The notes under the pieces are model-generated. The model ran no database searches, was not told the DNA's origin, and saw only the letters and a program-made list of their open reading frames with translations. Below are positions 25,190 through 28,509 of a stretch of DNA of 28,509 bases, piece by piece. Both the position numbers and the translations under genes were made by a program. The stretch is from positions 1 through 28,509 of the forward strand of contig JBEBXQ010000053.1 in the NCBI GenBank assembly GCA_040391535.1, read 5' to 3'. Origin of the DNA: JBEBXQ01 sp040391535 (GTDB lineage Bacteria > Bacteroidota > Bacteroidia > Cytophagales > Spirosomataceae). The number at the start of each line of letters is the position of its first letter. Position 1 is the stretch's first letter.

Positions 25190-26392
25190 TTATCCTTTTA
25201 CGATTTCATTTGAAGTTATTTCCTGTGCCGAAAGCCGGGCTGCATTCAGAAAATCTTCAATCAGATCATCAGCGTCTTCCAGCCCTACAGAAACACGGAT
25301 CAGCCCGTCGCTGATACCCAGGTCGGCTCTGTCTTCCGGAGTTAACTTATTATGAGTAGTGGTAGCCGGATTGGTGATGATCGTGCGGGAATCACCAAGG
25401 TTGGACGACAGCGACGCTATTTTGATATGTTTCATGAACGAACTGACTCTTTCAAAACCTCCTTCCAGTTCAATGGTAATAATGGCACCTCCCGCTTTCA
25501 TTTGTTTTTTAGCCAGTTCGAACTGAGCATGCGAAGGCAGGAAAGGATAATTTACTTTTTGAATAAACGGGCTTTGTTCAAGTGCTCCGGCCAGCCGGAA
25601 TGCATTTGAAGAATGACGTTCCATTCTTAAATCCAGTGTTTCCAGACTTTTGGCTAGGACCCAGGCATTGAACGGAGATAATGAAGGCCCGGTCTGACGG
25701 CAGAAAAAGCGGACTTCTTTAATCAGGTCCTCGCGACCGACGACAATACCTCCCAGCACACGGCCCTGTCCGTCCATAAACTTTGTCGCTGAGTGAATAA
25801 TCAGGTCAGCGCCATAATCGGCCGGAGTTTGCAGAGACGGTGTGGCAAAGCAGTTATCGACGTTAAATATTAAATTGTATTTTTTAGATAAACGCCCGAT
25901 CATTTCCAGGTCAACCAGTTCGAGTCCGGGATTGGAAGGCGTTTCAAGATAAATCATTTTTGTATCAGGCTGAATAGCTTTTTCCCACTCAGCTTCAGGC
26001 GCAGTAGCATCAACGTACGTACAGGTAATTCCCCATTTAGGCAGTATTTTGGATAAAATCTGAAGGGAAGAACCAAACAATGCTTTGGAAGAAACCACAT
26101 GGTCGCCGCTTTGAAGAACCGCAGCCATACTGGCAAAAACAGCGGCCATACCGGTACCTGTAGCCACACCGTCTTCCACACCCTCGAGAATGCAGACCCT
26201 GTCTACAAATTCCTGAACAGATGGATTTGAAAAACGGCTGTACAGATTCCCCTGCTCTGTTTCATTAAAAACGGCTTTACCCTGTTCGGCGCTTTCAAAT
26301 GTAAAACTACTTGTTAAAAACAAAGGAGTGGAGTGCTCCCTGTGTTGGGTTTTTTCTGCCTGTGTACGTATTATTCTGGTTTGTTTTTTCAT
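25190..26392 (-). CDS. metZ: O-succinyl/acetylhomoserine sulfhydrylase (MetZ-like, PLP enzyme)
   Basis: A 400-residue Cys/Met-metabolism PLP-dependent enzyme. The PLP lysine is K204 in HSATKFMDGQGR; the SNPSVQEF, GMAAVFASMAAVLQSGD and YLETPSNPGLELVD segments are diagnostic of the family. The FMDGQGRVLGG region and placement ahead of cysH favour a sulfhydrylase that makes homocysteine directly from sulfide and an activated homoserine (O-succinyl or O-acetyl), rather than cystathionine synthase/lyase. It is the first gene of the sulfate assimilation operon. The exact acyl donor cannot be decided from sequence. Confidence 0.88.
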   Translation of the reverse strand: MKKQTRIIRTQAEKTQHREHSTPLFLTSSFTFESAEQGKAVFNETEQGNLYSRFSNPSVQEFVDRVCILEGVEDGVATGTGMAAVFASMAAVLQSGDHVVSSKALFGSSLQILSKILPKWGITCTYVDATAPEAEWEKAIQPDTKMIYLETPSNPGLELVDLEMIGRLSKKYNLIFNVDNCFATPSLQTPADYGADLIIHSATKFMDGQGRVLGGIVVGREDLIKEVRFFCRQTGPSLSPFNAWVLAKSLETLDLRMERHSSNAFRLAGALEQSPFIQKVNYPFLPSHAQFELAKKQMKAGGAIITIELEGGFERVSSFMKHIKIASLSSNLGDSRTIITNPATTTHNKLTPEDRADLGISDGLIRVSVGLEDADDLIEDFLNAARLSAQEITSNEIVKG

Positions 26393-26588
26393 ATAACTTC
26401 CTGAAAAACGATAGTTGCCTGTCTTTATAAGATAAAAAAGGTAACTAAATTATGATGCATTGTTATTGGTTAAACTTCATGTTATCAGCACTTGCAGAAT
26501 TACAAAATTCTATAAAGTATACTGTTTTAGTAGACTACTTGTGTATAATTTAAGGCATTTTCAGCCCCATACTCAAAGACTACCTTCA
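26393..26588 (-). promoter_or_regulatory. Long 5' leader of the metZ sulfur operon
   Basis: If transcription starts at the promoter next to the gtrA end, the metZ message has about 190 untranslated bases. The stretch contains a perfect AGAATT/AATTCT hairpin with a 4-base loop (26496-26511), an AGTAG/CTACT inverted repeat near 26530, and no ORF of note. Leader length in front of a methionine/sulfur operon suggests RNA-level control, but no riboswitch class could be assigned. Confidence 0.35.
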
Positions 26589-26619
26589 CAAATATAAAAT
26601 CAAATTGTTATTTTTTCAA
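26589..26619 (-). promoter_or_regulatory. Candidate promoter of the metZ-cysHDN-sir-cobA operon
   Basis: On the minus strand TATATTTG (26596-26589) matches the -7 consensus TAnnTTTG exactly, with TTG (26619-26617) as -33 element 20 bases before it. It is located directly after the gtrA stop and about 197 bases before metZ. Confidence 0.45.
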
Positions 26620-26645
26620 GAAGGAGGCTGCGGGGGCCTGTAGAA

Positions 26646-27149
26646 TTATTTGATCAGATCCTTAAGCCGGTCATAAAAACCGGTGCTCTTGAAGGTGAAT
26701 GTTTTATGAAGAATGTAATTGCTGATAAAACTGAAACCCATACCTATCCCGTAGCAGAACATCTGGTTTATATTCACTGTTTTTTCAGTGAACGGAATTT
26801 GCCATTCGTAAATTTGTATACCCAGGATTTCGGTAGCTAAATAAAGAGAGCCTGTTGAGAAATAATAAGTAATCCCCAGAGAAATAAAGGCTACGATCAG
26901 GAATTTCACCATCTCCCGCCTTGTTTTGCTGGTTTTTCGGGCATCGAAAGCAAATAGCTTAGTGAGAATGAAACCTACTATAAAACCAATGATATAGGAA
27001 TAGATGATTGAATCATCGTAAGAGATTCCGAACTGTCCCTGAAGGTAACTGCTTGAAAATAACTGAATAGCGGCTCCGGTTCCGGCCACCAGAAAATAAG
27101 CAATCAGATCTTTTTGATTAAAAACTTTTAAGGATTTCTCAGATGGCAC
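26646..27149 (-). CDS. GtrA-like membrane protein
   Basis: A 167-residue protein with four predicted transmembrane helices (about residues 15-35, 45-63, 82-102 and 130-150) and the FLVAGTGAAIQLF start and NYILHKTFTF ending typical of the GtrA/DPMS3 family. Family members take part in polyprenyl-linked sugar translocation or surface polysaccharide decoration, usually beside a glycosyltransferase; no such partner is adjacent here, so the substrate is unknown. It is a single gene upstream of the sulfur operon on the same strand. Confidence 0.82.
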   Translation of the reverse strand: MPSEKSLKVFNQKDLIAYFLVAGTGAAIQLFSSSYLQGQFGISYDDSIIYSYIIGFIVGFILTKLFAFDARKTSKTRREMVKFLIVAFISLGITYYFSTGSLYLATEILGIQIYEWQIPFTEKTVNINQMFCYGIGMGFSFISNYILHKTFTFKSTGFYDRLKDLIK

Positions 27150-27314
27150 AGTGTAGTCAATTAGTTGGTTTTGGTGTGAATTTGGGGCAATATTAAAAAT
27201 AAATGATTCTTAATCCAATTCTCTCCTGATCAAAAGTGACAGATGGGATTTTTGTAGGATAAAGGGTCAGCAATTCATCTGCAATTTTTCTGATTATAAC
27301 AGATGATTAAAACT

Positions 27315-27322
27315 TAGTTTTG
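27315..27322 (+). promoter_or_regulatory. -7 promoter box ahead of the beta-barrel/lipoprotein pair
   Basis: TAGTTTTG matches TAnnTTTG exactly and lies 97 bases ahead of the beta-barrel gene, followed by a run of AT-rich sequence with T8 and A8 tracts. The -33 element is not obvious. A second near-match (TGATTTTG, about 27378-27385) is closer to the start, so the choice is uncertain. Confidence 0.35.
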
Positions 27323-27419
27323 AACGAAAATATTTTTCAATTTTTTTTATATAACTTAAAAAAAACTGTGACGGGTCTGATTTTGGTAGGTCTTAATATC
27401 GTAAATCAATCTAAAAGTT

Positions 27420-27941
27420 ATGAGAGCACACATGAAAAGATATCTGACTATTCTACTGTTTTTGTCGACTGTAGGAGGGGTTTCGGCACAAACAGATAAC
27501 TGGGCTGCCGGATTTAAAGTAGGGGAGCCGATCGGATTAAATATCAGAAAATATGGCGACAGGAATGCATTGGATGTAACGCTGGGTACGTATGGTGGAA
27601 TCCTTAAATCCAATGCAGATTACCGTAAAGGAGAGTACAGAGGAATCGGCTTTATGCTTAATGCAACCTACTTGTGGTACACTCCGCTGTTTAATGAATC
27701 CATGATTGCTTATGCCGGAATAGGCGGGCAGATCAACAAAAGAAGATATTACCGAAATCCTGAAACAAGAGAGCATACGAGCCCGATCAGTCTGGGCCCA
27801 TCAGGAAGTGCCGGGCTGGAGTATTTTTTACCTGATAAACCATTGTCTGTTTTTGTCGAAGCGGGGTTCTATATGGAACTTTTGCCCGGAATTGGGTATA
27901 CAAGCCCACAATTCAACATAGGGATCAGGCATAATTTTTAA
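27420..27941 (+). CDS. Small outer-membrane beta-barrel protein
   Basis: A 173-residue secreted protein: signal peptide MKRYLTILLFLSTVGGVSA (from the second Met, 27432, which may be the real start), then alternating strands such as NWAAGFKVGEPIGLNIRKYG, LDVTLGTYGGIL and MLNATYLWYTPL, ending in QFNIGIRHNF. A terminal aromatic residue after a strand is the outer-membrane assembly signal. The size fits an eight-stranded barrel. I do not recognise a specific family or ligand. The low-complexity lipoprotein gene follows after 25 bases, so the two are probably co-transcribed. Confidence 0.75.
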   Translation: MRAHMKRYLTILLFLSTVGGVSAQTDNWAAGFKVGEPIGLNIRKYGDRNALDVTLGTYGGILKSNADYRKGEYRGIGFMLNATYLWYTPLFNESMIAYAGIGGQINKRRYYRNPETREHTSPISLGPSGSAGLEYFLPDKPLSVFVEAGFYMELLPGIGYTSPQFNIGIRHNF

Positions 27942-27966
27942 TTACCATACTTAACTATTGAACGAA

Positions 27967-28509
27967 ATGAAAAAAATAATCATATTAGGTTCATGGCTGT
28001 CAGCTGTGACATTATTTTCTTCCTGTGCAACACTTCAGAAGAACTCTGACAGTTATAGCCGGTCTGACAATGCATGGAGTGGTACAACTGATTATAATAA
28101 CAGAGATTATGATCAAAGGGGCAGCACTTCGTATAACAGTAATGAGAATGACCGGTACGGAGATAATGACCAGTATAAAGATAATGAGAGAGAGACGGAA
28201 ACGGTTGATAGCCGTTATGAGAGAGAAAGAGATGACAGGAGTTTCCGTGAACGCAGAAATGAAGCGAACCGGAATGACCGTTATGCTGAAACCAACAGAG
28301 ATAATGAGCGGTATTACCCGCTGAGATCAGAAGAAAACGACAGACGCTTCCAGAATGACAGAAGATACGATGATCGTTATAATGACGAAAGGTATGATGG
28401 GTATAATAATGACCGATATGAAGACAGGTACGGAGATAACCGGAGGGTGAATGGTGACCGAAGGGCCGACAGGAATTTTGATGATCGTTATGACGACAGG
28501 TATGATGAC
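27967..28509 (+). CDS. Lipoprotein with Asp/Arg/Asn/Tyr-rich low-complexity chain (partial)
   Basis: ATG at 27967 opens a frame with no stop to the window end (181 codons). The product starts with a lipoprotein signal, MKKIIILGSWLSAVTLFSSC, with lipobox Cys at residue 20, then CATLQKNSDSYS. From about residue 38 on it is built almost only from D, R, N, E, Y, G and S, with recurring units like NDRY, DDRY, DERYD and ERERDD. The chain is highly charged but balanced, has no hydrophobic core and should be disordered and surface-exposed, anchored by lipid to the outer or inner membrane. The similar-length ORF in another frame at 28025-28324 is its shadow. Function unknown; the 3' end is missing. 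Confidence 0.75.
   Translation, partial: MKKIIILGSWLSAVTLFSSCATLQKNSDSYSRSDNAWSGTTDYNNRDYDQRGSTSYNSNENDRYGDNDQYKDNERETETVDSRYERERDDRSFRERRNEANRNDRYAETNRDNERYYPLRSEENDRRFQNDRRYDDRYNDERYDGYNNDRYEDRYGDNRRVNGDRRADRNFDDRYDDRYDD
28129..28509 (+). repeat. Degenerate DRY/NDRY coding repeats
   Basis: Within the lipoprotein, short codon blocks such as GAT-GAT-CGT-TAT and AAT-GAC-CGN-TAT recur (for example near 28140-28160, 28270-28285, 28364-28385, 28410-28420 and 28482-28505). The repeats are imperfect at DNA level with mixed synonymous codons, indicating old amino-acid-level repeats rather than recent tandem duplication. Confidence 0.55.

Noticed and set aside
26456..26500. Possible SAM-II riboswitch because of TGCTGAT and TTTAACC words in the metZ leader (minus strand)
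   Set aside because: The words are separated differently from the SAM-II core, the closing helix is not complementary and the pseudoknot partner is missing.
26538..26576. GGGGCTGA on the minus strand, reminiscent of a tmRNA 5' end
   Set aside because: No matching tmRNA 3' end, no tRNA-like domain and no tag reading frame nearby; the word alone is chance.
28025..28324. ORF of 99 codons in a second frame at the window end
   Set aside because: It lies inside the lipoprotein gene, whose signal peptide and repeat pattern identify the true frame; the other frame is a by-product of the repeats.

Overview
The window looks like chromosomal DNA from a member of the Bacteroidota, most likely a Cytophagales-type bacterium. 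This is inferred from gene content (split transketolase, ferredoxin-type sulfite reductase operon with metZ, periplasmic double-thioredoxin protein, ECF sigma cassette with a VPEDYFD-type membrane protein) and from several -7 boxes of the Bacteroidota form TAnnTTTG ahead of genes. No tRNA, rRNA, CRISPR array, IS element or phage gene was recognised. Most of the region reads as core metabolism and envelope maintenance.

Layout. 1-755: a 17-codon start of a probable MFS transporter leaving the window on the minus strand, then about 700 bases holding only tiny ORFs, two of them overlapping (41 and 28 codons). 756-2757: a secreted two-domain thioredoxin-like protein converging on an M48 lipoprotein protease, with a hairpin between them. 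2956-7867: a plus-strand run of FAH-family hydrolase, M23 peptidase, Bcp/PrxQ peroxiredoxin and the two transketolase subunits. 8046-9584: ECF sigma factor, single-pass membrane protein and exported LTxxQ-like protein, probably a stress-sensing cassette. 9592-11793 (minus): ksgA then mgtE. 11903-15520: a 1205-residue soluble hybrid histidine kinase (PAS/GAF/HisKA/HATPase/REC/HPt), whose 3' end overlaps a convergent pterin carbinolamine dehydratase gene by 31 bp. 15868-18663 (minus): LpxL/HtrB-type acyltransferase, GT9 heptosyltransferase-like protein and N-carbamoylputrescine amidase, tightly packed. 18798-19151: a small orphan membrane protein.

19156-26392 (minus) is the functional centre: metZ-cysH-cysD-cysN-sir-cobA. 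CysD/CysN make APS from sulfate; CysH has the four iron-sulfur cysteines of APS reductases, so APS kinase is not needed and none is seen. Sir reduces sulfite to sulfide with siroheme, CobA makes the siroheme precursor, and MetZ fixes sulfide into homocysteine. Sir carries a roughly 150-residue C-terminal helical domain that looks HEPN-like, the most unusual protein architecture here. The operon appears to start at a promoter far upstream of metZ, giving a leader of about 190 nt with no riboswitch class I can assign. A strong hairpin sits between sir and cobA.

26646-28509: a GtrA-like membrane protein (minus), then a plus-strand pair: a small outer-membrane beta-barrel protein and a lipoprotein whose mature part is an Asp/Arg/Asn/Tyr/Glu-rich low-complexity chain running off the window end. 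No clear defence, toxin or mobile system is visible. The best candidates for something undescribed are the Sir-HEPN-like fusion, the metZ leader, the disordered lipoprotein with its beta-barrel partner, and the small ORF pair near the start.
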